Part shown: one piece after another, positions 8,032 to 14,366 of the stretch | How the letters are laid out: every line of letters starts with the position of its first letter | Position numbering within the stretch: position 1 is the first letter of the stretch | NCBI GenBank assembly: GCA_964567595.1 | Contig: CAZMNF010000048.1 | Span: forward strand, 1 to 14,605 | Direction: 5' to 3' | DNA length: 14,605 nt | Source: CAZMNF01 sp964567595 | GTDB taxonomy: Bacteria; Bipolaricaulota; Bipolaricaulia; RBG-16-55-9 | Made by a program: the position numbers and the translations under genes | The notes under the pieces: model-generated | Databases searched by the model: none | What the model saw: only the letters and a program-made list of their open reading frames with translations | What the model was told of the DNA's origin: nothing

Positions 8032-8100
8032 TCCCGAACTGGCCTAAGCTGAGGTCCGTTCCGAGCGTCCGAGCTTGCCTCCGATAACCGGAATGAGTCC

Positions 8101-8823
8101 TTATCCCTCCACGAGGCTCCCGATGAAGCTTTTCCCGTCCAGGCACCGCTCGACCTCGTCGAGATAGTGGCCGTTGATAACCGCCAGGCTCAGATCGGTG
8201 TGCTCCGCCTCCTCGATGGCCCGGGGGTCAAAGGGCAGATGCGCGCCCGGCTCCCATCGGTCCGGAATGAGCGCCTTCAGCTTCTGCCAATCGAGATGGC
8301 CGAGCGGTTTGACGATGCTGTAGCGGTCGGGATCCCGATTGTAAATGTAGTCGATGTCGGAGAGCTTGACGATGCGTTGGATGCCATTGGTCTTGGAGAT
8401 CGTCACGGCACAGTGGTCGATGCTCCGGCCCGGCTTCCACCCCGAGGCCAGCACGATCGGGTAACCGTCAAAATCAATCTCGTCCTGGCGCTCGCCCAAG
8501 CGATCGTAGTCCGTCTCGTTGAAGACCGTCGGGTGCGCGTAGGTCCCGTCGACGTTGAGGGCTTCGATTAGAAGCTGCGCGTTCAGCTTCGTGGTCCGGA
8601 TGCCGACGCGGTCCTGCCCCTCCGGCGCTTCGCCGCCGAGCGAGACAAGGGCTCGTTGATAGATCCGGGCAACCTCGCCGCCACCGCAGACGCAGACGAA
8701 GCGCCGTCCGGCTTCCACCTGTCGCACAAGCACCGTGCACAACCCTTCGAGGAACTCCGTGTCCACCGCCTCCGGCGCGATCAGAGATCCGCGGATCGCG
8801 AGAACGACCGTCTCCTGGCCCAT
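8101..8823 (-). CDS. Amino-acid-kinase-fold protein of the UMP kinase (PyrH) type
   Basis: A 240-residue protein resembling UMP kinases of the amino acid kinase superfamily, which phosphorylate UMP to UDP. Visible family features: CGGGEVARIYQ (46-56), GIRTTKLNAQLLIEAL (74-89), SGWKPGRSIDHCAV (127-140), KLSDIDYIYNRDP (153-165), WEPGAHLPFDP (190-200) and LAVINGH (213-219). The usual N-terminal GGS phosphate loop is altered to RGS (residues 11-13), which could weaken or change ATP binding. The start is firm: GGGGAGGAGG (8838-8829) ends 5 bases before the ATG. It is convergent with MttB1 and divergent from the GntR regulator. Other amino-acid-kinase-fold proteins are carbamate, isopentenyl phosphate and acetylglutamate kinases and molybdenum storage protein. 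The SGWKPG and PGAxxPFDP motifs favour the UMP kinase branch, but its placement inside a methyltransferase cluster leaves open a specialised role. Confidence 0.82.
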   Translation of the reverse strand: MGQETVVLAIRGSLIAPEAVDTEFLEGLCTVLVRQVEAGRRFVCVCGGGEVARIYQRALVSLGGEAPEGQDRVGIRTTKLNAQLLIEALNVDGTYAHPTVFNETDYDRLGERQDEIDFDGYPIVLASGWKPGRSIDHCAVTISKTNGIQRIVKLSDIDYIYNRDPDRYSIVKPLGHLDWQKLKALIPDRWEPGAHLPFDPRAIEEAEHTDLSLAVINGHYLDEVERCLDGKSFIGSLVEG

Positions 8824-8877
8824 GCTTGCCTCCTCCCCAGGGGCTCAGTGTCTGCCATGATCCCGCTGCGGTTTCAG

Positions 8878-8906
8878 TTTATCAGACCGATGTGACCAGA
8901 ATTCAA
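8878..8906 (-). promoter_or_regulatory. Candidate promoter for the UMP-kinase-like gene
   Basis: On the minus strand, TTGAAT (8906-8901) and GATAAA (8883-8878) are separated by 17 bases. Each matches four of six consensus positions. They lie about 55 bases upstream of the ATG at 8823. Confidence 0.4.
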
Positions 8907-9050
8907 TGCCTCGATGTCGCCATGGCGCTTGCCGGAAGCGTCAGTTGCCGTAAGGCGATACAGCGACCGCTCGCGCCCGCAACTGCTAGGTCAGCGATAG
9001 ATGGGCCTTCCGATCCGGCTCGACGTCGCCCGGCATCCGGACGGAACACG

Positions 9051-9060
9051 ACATCGATGT
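9051..9060. promoter_or_regulatory. Perfect palindrome upstream of the regulator promoter
   Basis: ACATCGATGT is a perfect 10-base palindrome. Its half-site (ACATC/GATGT) is repeated four bases downstream in the palindrome at 9064-9077, which suggests a paired operator for a dimeric regulator, most simply the adjacent GntR protein. Confidence 0.4.
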
Positions 9061-9063
9061 TCA

Positions 9064-9077
9064 AGATGTTGACATCT
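9064..9077. promoter_or_regulatory. Inverted repeat overlapping the -35 box
   Basis: AGATGT-TG-ACATCT: 6-bp arms with a 2-base centre, covering the TTGACA at 9069-9074. The size and position suit an autoregulatory operator of a GntR/FCD regulator. Confidence 0.45.
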
Positions 9078-9097
9078 GGATATGGTTCGTGTACCAT
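9069..9097 (+). promoter_or_regulatory. Sigma70-like promoter of the GntR regulator
   Basis: A perfect TTGACA (9069-9074), a 17-base spacer and TACCAT (9092-9097; four of six matches to TATAAT). Transcription would begin near 9104, about 33 bases before the ATG at 9137. This makes an upstream GTG at 9089 an unlikely translation start. Confidence 0.6.
9082..9097. promoter_or_regulatory. Inverted repeat overlapping the -10 box
   Basis: ATGGT-N6-ACCAT. The TGGT/ACCA half-sites are the kind used by FadR-subfamily GntR regulators, although their usual spacing is shorter. The repeat covers the -10 box, so binding would block transcription. Confidence 0.4.
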
Positions 9098-9136
9098 CCC
9101 ACCACGAGATCGTTAACTCTCATATATCGGTTCGAC

Positions 9137-9748
9137 ATGAATGATCAAATCTACGCCGAACTGAAACGACGGATCGTCCTGCTCGACTACGCGCCGGGGC
9201 AGATGCTGCGCGAGAAGGATCTGATCGAGGAGTTCGGCGTCAGCCGCACGCCCGTTCGGGAGACGCTCATCCGCCTCGAGACCGAAGGCCTGGTCCGCAT
9301 TATTCCCAATCAGGGGACGATGGTCACCGAGGTCAGCTTCCAGAACCTCAAGGACGTCTTCGAGATTCGCGTTGCTCTGTTGCAGTTGGCCGGTCGACTG
9401 GTGGCGGCCCGCGTCACCGAGGCCGAGATCGCGGCGATGCGCGATCAAATCCAGACCATGAAGCGCGAGCGCGATCCCCGAACGCTCATGCGGCTCGACA
9501 TGGAGTTCCACGAGACGTTCAACCGGGCGACGAAGAACCAGACGTTGGTCCAGATGCTCGACACGTTGCGGAACCAGGCCGTCCGGATCTGGTCGTTCAT
9601 TCCGGAGACGGACGCGTATTTCGCCCAGATTCCTCAGGACTTGGCGCGCTTGGTCGATGCCGTGGAAGCAGGCGATGAGGCGTCGACGACGCGACATCTG
9701 GAGTGCCACGCCGAGCAATTCGTCGAACACGTGAGGGAACAGCTGTGA
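9137..9748 (+). CDS. GntR-family transcriptional regulator, FCD (FadR) subfamily
   Basis: A 203-residue regulator. The N-terminal winged helix (about 1-66) has the classic GntR pattern: PGQMLREKDLIEEFGVSRTPVRETLIRLETEGLV (20-53), then IIPNQGTMV forming the wing. The C-terminal helical FCD ligand domain (about 70-200) contains DMEFHETF (121-128), with the usual Asp121/His125 metal pair, and RHLECH (186-191). The middle metal histidine expected before the DAVEAGD helix is not seen (QDLARLVDAVEAGD at 167-180), so the ligand site may be atypical. FCD members usually sense small carboxylates. The ATG at 9137 is chosen because the promoter at 9069-9097 overlaps the only earlier start (GTG at 9089). 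No clear ribosome site precedes it. It sits between the two halves of the methyltransferase cluster and probably regulates itself and the downstream operon. Confidence 0.9.
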   Translation: MNDQIYAELKRRIVLLDYAPGQMLREKDLIEEFGVSRTPVRETLIRLETEGLVRIIPNQGTMVTEVSFQNLKDVFEIRVALLQLAGRLVAARVTEAEIAAMRDQIQTMKRERDPRTLMRLDMEFHETFNRATKNQTLVQMLDTLRNQAVRIWSFIPETDAYFAQIPQDLARLVDAVEAGDEASTTRHLECHAEQFVEHVREQL

Positions 9749-9857
9749 TCACAGGCCGCACCAACACGGAGAGGAGGGTGATCCCAATCCCGACCCATGC
9801 CCGACCAGCGGACACCCTGAGTGGCCGACATGGCCGGAACGGAAGGAGGACTGGCCG

Positions 9858-11324
9858 ATGATTCAAAGCGATCAGCTCGTCCACACGGCCCCCCAGTTCG
9901 AAGTGCTTTCCCAGAGCGGACGCGACCAGATCTTCTCGGCCGCGCTGGAAATGCTCGAACGGACGGGCATCCGCGTCAGCCACGACGAAGGGCTATCGAT
10001 TCTGAAAGAGGCGGGCGCCCGTGTCGACGAGACCACGGGGATAGCCTACATCCCCTCGTATCTCGTCGAACAAGCCCTGGCGACGACGCCGCGCAAGGCG
10101 CTGATCTACGACCGCAACGGCGACCCCGCGATGCGCCTGGAGAGCTCGCACTTCTACTACGGCACGGGCTCGGAGTGCGTCAACATCCTGGACAGCTACA
10201 CCGGCGAGACGCGCAAGTTCACCCGCAACGACGTGGGCAAGGCCGGGCGGCTCGTGGACTCGCTGCCCAACATCGACTTCCTCATGTCCATGGGCATCAT
10301 CTGGGACGAGCCGGTCAACGTCGCCGACCTGTATCAGTTCCAGGAGATGCTGTTCAACACGACGAAGCCGATCGTCTTCACCTGCTATGACCGCCGCGGC
10401 AACGAGGACATCTACAAGATGGCCTCCATCGCCGCCGGCGGCGAAGACGAGTTCCGCGCCAAGCCGTTCATCGTCAACTACATCGAGCCTTCCAGTCCGC
10501 TGGACGCCTCCAAGGAAGCCGTCGACAAGCTCATCTTCAGCGCGAAGCACGGCATCCCGTCGATCTACACGCCCTGCACCTGCGCCGGCTCGACATCGCC
10601 AGCAACACTGGCGGGATCCGTGGCTCAAGCGTTGGCGGAGAGCTTCAGCGGCATCGTCATGGCCCAGCACGTGCAACCGGGCGCGCCGATCATCATCGGC
10701 GGCGTCATCAGCGCCATGGACATGAAGACGACGGCGTACCTCTACGGCGGGCCCGACTTCCAGCTCATGACCACGGCCACCATGGAGATGGCCCGCTACC
10801 TCGATCTCCCGGCCTACGGCACGGCCGGCTGCACCGATTCCAAGACCGTCGACGAGCAGGCGGCCATCGAGGCGATGTTCTCCATCGCGCTCCAGGCGCT
10901 CAGCGGGGGCAACCTCATCCATGACGTCGGCTACATCGGCTCGGGGCTGATCGGCTCCTACGACCAACTCGTCATGTCGGACGAGATCATCGGCATGACC
11001 AAGCGGTTCATGCGCGGCATCGACTTCGACGAGGAGCACTTGGCCGTGGACGTCATCCACAAGGTCGGCCCGCGCGGCAACTTCCTCTCCGAGCCCCACA
11101 CGATGAAGCACTTCAAGAGCGAGCACTGGTACCCCGATCTGCTGGATCGCCAGAACCACGACAAGTGGTCGGCCGACGGCGCCAAGGACATGGGCCAGCG
11201 CGTCAACGAGAAAGTTCGCCACCTGCTGGAGACCCACGAGCCGGAGCCGTTGGATGCGCCAAAGCAACAGGAGATCAACGAGCTGATCGAGGCCGAGCGC
11301 GAATCGCGCGTGGTCGAATACTAG
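9858..11324 (+). CDS. Non-pyrrolysine MttB-family methylamine:corrinoid methyltransferase, copy 2
   Basis: An MttB-superfamily enzyme of 488 residues and first gene of the downstream operon. It shares the fold-defining blocks with copies 1 and 3 in the same register (FNTTKP 166-171, GGVISAMDM 281-289, GTAGCTDSK 321-329, NLIHDVGYIGSG 352-363, LLDRQNHDKW near the C-terminus). It differs at places that probably shape the substrate pocket: GTGSECVNI replaces GLGPTLLYM at 102-110, SMGIIWDEP replaces GLGTISDCD at 144-152, and TPCTCAGSTSP (238-248) contains two cysteines absent from the others. No in-frame UAG occurs. The start is firm: GGAAGGAGG (9841-9849) lies 8 bases before the ATG. It is separated from the regulator gene by 109 bases and from copy 3 by 13. 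It most likely acts on a different methylated amine from copies 1 and 3. Confidence 0.92.
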   Translation: MIQSDQLVHTAPQFEVLSQSGRDQIFSAALEMLERTGIRVSHDEGLSILKEAGARVDETTGIAYIPSYLVEQALATTPRKALIYDRNGDPAMRLESSHFYYGTGSECVNILDSYTGETRKFTRNDVGKAGRLVDSLPNIDFLMSMGIIWDEPVNVADLYQFQEMLFNTTKPIVFTCYDRRGNEDIYKMASIAAGGEDEFRAKPFIVNYIEPSSPLDASKEAVDKLIFSAKHGIPSIYTPCTCAGSTSPATLAGSVAQALAESFSGIVMAQHVQPGAPIIIGGVISAMDMKTTAYLYGGPDFQLMTTATMEMARYLDLPAYGTAGCTDSKTVDEQAAIEAMFSIALQALSGGNLIHDVGYIGSGLIGSYDQLVMSDEIIGMTKRFMRGIDFDEEHLAVDVIHKVGPRGNFLSEPHTMKHFKSEHWYPDLLDRQNHDKWSADGAKDMGQRVNEKVRHLLETHEPEPLDAPKQQEINELIEAERESRVVEY

Positions 11325-11337
11325 GGAGGCATGCGTC

Positions 11338-12789
11338 ATGCGTACGGATCAAACCAACGTTTCCGAACGGGCCGGAGTCCGCCTGAAGGTCCTCTCCGAC
11401 GATCAGATCAAGGAGATCCACGCGCGATCGTTGGAGATCCTGGATCAGACCGGCGTCTACGTCGAGTCCGAGGAAGCGATCCAGATGCTGGAGGAGGCCG
11501 GCTGTCGAGCCCAGGACGGGATCGTCAAATTTCCGCCCGGGCTGGTGGAGTGGGCCCTCGAGCGAGCTCCGAGCCGCTTCCTTCTCCACAACCGCACGGG
11601 CGAGTATGCGCTCAACGTCGGCGGAAACAACACTCACTTTGGCATGGGACCGACGCTCTTGTACATGCTCGATCCCGACACCGGCGAGCGGCGCAAGTTT
11701 GTCAAATCCGACACCGAAAAGGCCGCGCGGGTAGCGGACGCGCTAGAGAACATCGAGTGGGTCATGGGCCTGGGCACCATCAGCGACTGCGACCCCGCCG
11801 ACTCTGAGGTCCACGAGTTCGACGCGATGGTGCGCAACACGACCAAGCCCTTGATCACCTGGGCCGAATCGCTGGAGGGCATGCACAGCATCATCCGGAT
11901 GGCCGAGGCCGTCCGCGGCGGCAAGGAGGCGCTCCAGGACGCCCCATTCATCGCGTCCTATTCCGAGCCGATCTCCCCGCTCACGCAGAACCAGATCGCC
12001 GTGGAGAAGCTGCTCATCACGGCCGACTACGGCATCCCCACCGTTCACACGCCCATCCCGCAGGCCGGGGCCAGCCTGCCCGTCACGCTGGCAGGGACGC
12101 TGGTCGGCATCAACGCCGAGAACCTCGCGTCGGTGACGATCTCGCAGGTGCGCAACCCGGGCACGCCGATCGTCTTCGGCGGCGTCATCGGCACCATGGA
12201 CATGCTCCAGGCCCAGCTGGCTTACGGGTCGCCCGAAATGCAGCTGATGCTGGCGGCCTACATGGACATCGCCCACCACTACGACATCCCCACGTGGGGC
12301 ACGGGCGGCTGCACCGACTCGAAGCTGCCCGACCAGCAGGCGGCCATTGAGGCGGGCCAATCCGTGCTCTACTCGGCGCTCAGCGGCGCCAACTTGGTGC
12401 ACGATCCCGGCTACATGGCCTCGGGCACGCAAGGCTCGCTCGACATGCTCGTCATGGTCGACGAGATCGCCCGCATGGCCAAGTACATCACCCACGGCAT
12501 GCGCGCCAACGAGGACACGCTCGCGCTGGACGCCATCGAAAAAGTCGGGCCCGGAGGCGAGTTCCTCACCTCGAGCCACACCTTCAACAACTTCCGCGAG
12601 CAGCTCTACTTCCCGACGCTCATGGACCGTCAGCCGCATGACAAGTGGGTCGAATCCGGCGCCAAGACGATGGGCGAGCGCATCAAGGAACGCTACCGCC
12701 ACATTCTCGAGACCCACGAGGTCGAGCCGTTGCCGGACGAGGCCATGCGCGTCATTGAGGAGACGGTCCCGGATAAGGCCATGGCCTAA
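11338..12789 (+). CDS. Non-pyrrolysine MttB-family methylamine:corrinoid methyltransferase, copy 3
   Basis: An MttB-superfamily enzyme of 483 residues, clearly the closest relative of copy 1 in this window: both begin MR(S/T)DQTNV and share RSLE(I/V)LD, KFPPGLVEWA, PTLLYM, WVMGLGTISDCDP and GTMDM, with no gaps over about 479 residues. By my hand count about 34 of the first 60 residues are identical, so this is an old duplication, not a recent one. Differences include GTGGCTDSK (321-329) against GTAGCSDAK, and DPGYMASG (356-363) against DVGYIGSG, both in conserved blocks. No in-frame UAG occurs. GGGAGG (11324-11329) overlaps the stop of copy 2 and lies 8 bases before the ATG at 11338. An ATG at 11331 is too close to that site. 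It is tightly co-transcribed with copy 2 and the folate methyltransferase. Confidence 0.92.
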   Translation: MRTDQTNVSERAGVRLKVLSDDQIKEIHARSLEILDQTGVYVESEEAIQMLEEAGCRAQDGIVKFPPGLVEWALERAPSRFLLHNRTGEYALNVGGNNTHFGMGPTLLYMLDPDTGERRKFVKSDTEKAARVADALENIEWVMGLGTISDCDPADSEVHEFDAMVRNTTKPLITWAESLEGMHSIIRMAEAVRGGKEALQDAPFIASYSEPISPLTQNQIAVEKLLITADYGIPTVHTPIPQAGASLPVTLAGTLVGINAENLASVTISQVRNPGTPIVFGGVIGTMDMLQAQLAYGSPEMQLMLAAYMDIAHHYDIPTWGTGGCTDSKLPDQQAAIEAGQSVLYSALSGANLVHDPGYMASGTQGSLDMLVMVDEIARMAKYITHGMRANEDTLALDAIEKVGPGGEFLTSSHTFNNFREQLYFPTLMDRQPHDKWVESGAKTMGERIKERYRHILETHEVEPLPDEAMRVIEETVPDKAMA

Positions 12790-12812
12790 GTGACGGAGCG
12801 AAAGGAACCATC

Positions 12813-13622
12813 ATGATCGTGATCGGCGAACTGATCAACTCAACCCGCGACGAGGTCCAACAGGCCCTGGCGGATCACGACGAGTCGACGATCCGGCGGC
12901 TGGCCCGCGAACAGGCCGAGACAGCGGCCGACGTCCTGGACGTCAACACCGCCACAAGCCGCAAGCGCGAGATCGAGGACATGGAATGGGTCATCGATCT
13001 CATCCACGACGAGGTCGGCCCCGACGTGCGCCTCGCCATCGACAGCCCGAACACCGAGGCCGTCCAGCGCGGCCTGGAGAAGGCCGAGGCGCGGCCGCTC
13101 GTCAACTCGGTCAACAACGAGGCGTCGTCGCAGGAAGCGCTCGTCCCGCTGTTGAAAGAGCACGACGCCGACGTCATCGGCCTGACCATGGGCGGCGGGT
13201 CGGGCATGCCGACCGCCGTCGACGATCGGCTCCAGGAAGCCGACCAGCTGATCAACAGCCTCGACGGGGCGGGCTTCGATCTCAACCGACTCTACATCGA
13301 CCCGCTGGTGATGACGATCGGCAGCAACCAGGAACAGGCCGGCTACGTCATCGAGACCGTGCGCGCGATCAAGAACCGTTGGGGCGAGCAGGGCGTCAAG
13401 ACGTCCGTGGGCCTCAGCAACGTCTCCTACGGCTTGCCCAACCGCGGGATCATTAATCGCGCGTTTCTGGCCATGCTGCTGGAGGCGGGTCTGGACGGCG
13501 CCATCATTGACCCCACGGAACAGCCGATGATGGACACGTTGCGCGCCTCGGAGGCCCTGCTCGGCGTCGACGCCCATTGCCTGGGCTACATCAAGCACAT
13601 GCGAGCCCGGGAGCCCAAATGA
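12813..13622 (+). CDS. mtgA: Methyltetrahydrofolate:corrinoid methyltransferase (MtgA/AcsE-like)
   Basis: Transfers the methyl group between methylcobalamin on the corrinoid protein and tetrahydrofolate; in demethylation operons the direction is towards folate. The 269-residue protein is a single pterin-binding TIM barrel. Conserved residues: GELIN (5-9), DVLDVNTA (40-47), AIDSPN (75-80, Asp77), VNSVNNE (97-103, Asn98), MGGGSGMP (126-133), IDPLVM (162-167, Asp163) and GLSNVSYGLPNR (200-211, Asn203). Asp77, Asn98, Asp163 and Asn203 correspond to the pterin-binding residues described for AcsE of Moorella (Asp75, Asn96, Asp160, Asn199). It starts 23 bases after MttB copy 3, with AAAGGAA upstream. 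Its place between MttB genes and a corrinoid protein matches glycine betaine demethylation operons. The symbol is given by analogy, because the substrate side is unknown. Confidence 0.92.
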   Translation: MIVIGELINSTRDEVQQALADHDESTIRRLAREQAETAADVLDVNTATSRKREIEDMEWVIDLIHDEVGPDVRLAIDSPNTEAVQRGLEKAEARPLVNSVNNEASSQEALVPLLKEHDADVIGLTMGGGSGMPTAVDDRLQEADQLINSLDGAGFDLNRLYIDPLVMTIGSNQEQAGYVIETVRAIKNRWGEQGVKTSVGLSNVSYGLPNRGIINRAFLAMLLEAGLDGAIIDPTEQPMMDTLRASEALLGVDAHCLGYIKHMRAREPK

Positions 13623-13729
13623 CGACCGCACCCGCGATGGTCATTCCGGGTCTCGGCGAGTCGATGCCGATGTGCAGTTGCAATCGCGAAGCTGCGAATC
13701 GAGAAGGGAGGAGGACCCAATGGGTGTAG
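13619..13729 (+). CDS. Possible 36-residue small protein overlapping both neighbours
   Basis: The ATG shares an ATGA overlap with the stop of the folate methyltransferase. GGGAG lies 5 bases upstream. The reading frame ends ten bases inside the next gene. The product (MTTAPAMVIPGLGESMPMCSC...) resembles nothing I know. The arrangement is the classical one for translational coupling, but a 36-codon frame can arise by chance in GC-rich DNA. It may equally be an untranslated spacer. Confidence 0.2.
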   Translation: MTTAPAMVIPGLGESMPMCSCNREAANREGRRTQWV

Positions 13730-14361
13730 TGGACGACTTGAAGCAAAGCGTCATCGACATGGAGGTCGAGAAGGCCACGGCGCTGACCCAGCAAGCCCTC
13801 GATGAGGGCATGGAAGCGGAGAAGGTCATGAACCAGGCGCTCGTGCCCGCCATGGACGCCGTGGGCGAGCAGTACGAGCAGGGCGAGCGCTACGTGCCGG
13901 AGATGTTGTTGAGCGCTCAGGCCATGAAGGGCGGCATGCAGCTGTTGCGGCCGTTGCTGGCCGAGTCCGGCGTGGAGCCCAAGGGGCGCATTGTCATCGG
14001 CACGGTGGAGGGCGACCTCCACGACATCGGCCAAAACCTCGTCTCCATGATGCTCGAGGGTGCCGGCTTCGAGGTGACCAACCTGGGCGCGGAGACGCCA
14101 GCCGACACGTTTGTCTCCTCAGTCAAGGACAACAACGCCGACATCCTCGGTCTGTCTGCGCTGCTCACCACGACGATGACCCACATGCCCGAAGTCATCG
14201 ACGCGCTCCAAGAGGACGGCGTCCGCGAGACCATCAAGGTCATGGTCGGCGGCGCGCCCGTGAGCCAGGACTACGCGGACGAGATCGGCGCCGACGGCTA
14301 CGCCTCGGACGCGAGCTCAGCCGTCAAGCTGGCGGAAGAGCTCATCGGCGCCCGCAAGTAG
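13720..14361 (+). CDS. mtgC: Corrinoid (B12-binding) methyl-carrier protein B, MtgC/MttC type
   Basis: The methyl carrier for the downstream operon. At 213 residues it is of normal length. The helical cap domain (about 1-85) has the canonical EQGERYVPEMLLSAQAMKGG (53-72). The B12 domain (about 88-208) has Asp99-x-His101-x-x-Gly104 in EGDLHDIGQNLV, ALLTTT (147-152), VMVGGAPVS (174-182) and GADGYASDA (190-198). The histidine is the expected lower cobalt ligand. The ATG at 13720 is chosen because GGGAGGAGG (13706-13714) ends 5 bases before it; an upstream in-frame extension to 13672 is unlike the family. It follows the folate methyltransferase by 97 bases and is the canonical partner for MttB copies 2 and 3 and for that enzyme. 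It is clearly homologous to corrinoid protein A but much closer to the family consensus in its cap domain. The symbol is by analogy. Confidence 0.93.
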   Translation: MGVVDDLKQSVIDMEVEKATALTQQALDEGMEAEKVMNQALVPAMDAVGEQYEQGERYVPEMLLSAQAMKGGMQLLRPLLAESGVEPKGRIVIGTVEGDLHDIGQNLVSMMLEGAGFEVTNLGAETPADTFVSSVKDNNADILGLSALLTTTMTHMPEVIDALQEDGVRETIKVMVGGAPVSQDYADEIGADGYASDASSAVKLAEELIGARK

Positions 14362-14366
14362 GGACA

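Larger units (their letters stand above)
8824..9136. other. Divergent intergenic region between the UMP-kinase-like gene and the GntR regulator
   Basis: About 313 bases without a supported gene. It holds a candidate promoter towards the kinase at 8878-8906, and towards the regulator a strong promoter with three inverted repeats between 9051 and 9097. The middle stretch (about 8910-9050) shows nothing I can name. The pentamer GATGT or its complement recurs several times in the region (8889, 8913, 9051-9060, 9065-9076). Confidence 0.6.

Noticed and set aside
8032..8100. Possible terminator between the convergent MttB1 and UMP-kinase-like genes
   Set aside because: I could find only short or widely separated complementary arms and no T-run, so no feature is called.
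9089..9136. GTG start for the GntR regulator, 16 codons upstream
   Set aside because: It falls inside the spacer of the TTGACA-17-TACCAT promoter, and the ATG at 9137 gives the usual GntR N-terminus.
9802..9825. Seven-codon frame in the leader of MttB copy 2 (starting ATGCCCGACCAG)
   Set aside because: The nearest ribosome-like site is too far upstream, and nothing suggests an attenuator or leader peptide.
9993..11339. Long open frame (448 codons) on the minus strand opposite MttB copy 2
   Set aside because: It is a mirror of the coding frame in GC-rich DNA. The plus-strand protein is a clear MttB homologue, and the antisense product has low-complexity composition and no recognisable motif.
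11743..12717. Long open frame (324 codons) opposite MttB copy 3
   Set aside because: Same reason: an antisense shadow of a well-supported gene, with an Asp/His/Arg/Val-rich product typical of such shadows.
6592..12789. Pyrrolysine (UAG) encoding in the MttB homologues
   Set aside because: All three frames run to a normal C-terminus with no internal UAG, and no pylT-like tRNA or pyl gene is visible in the window.
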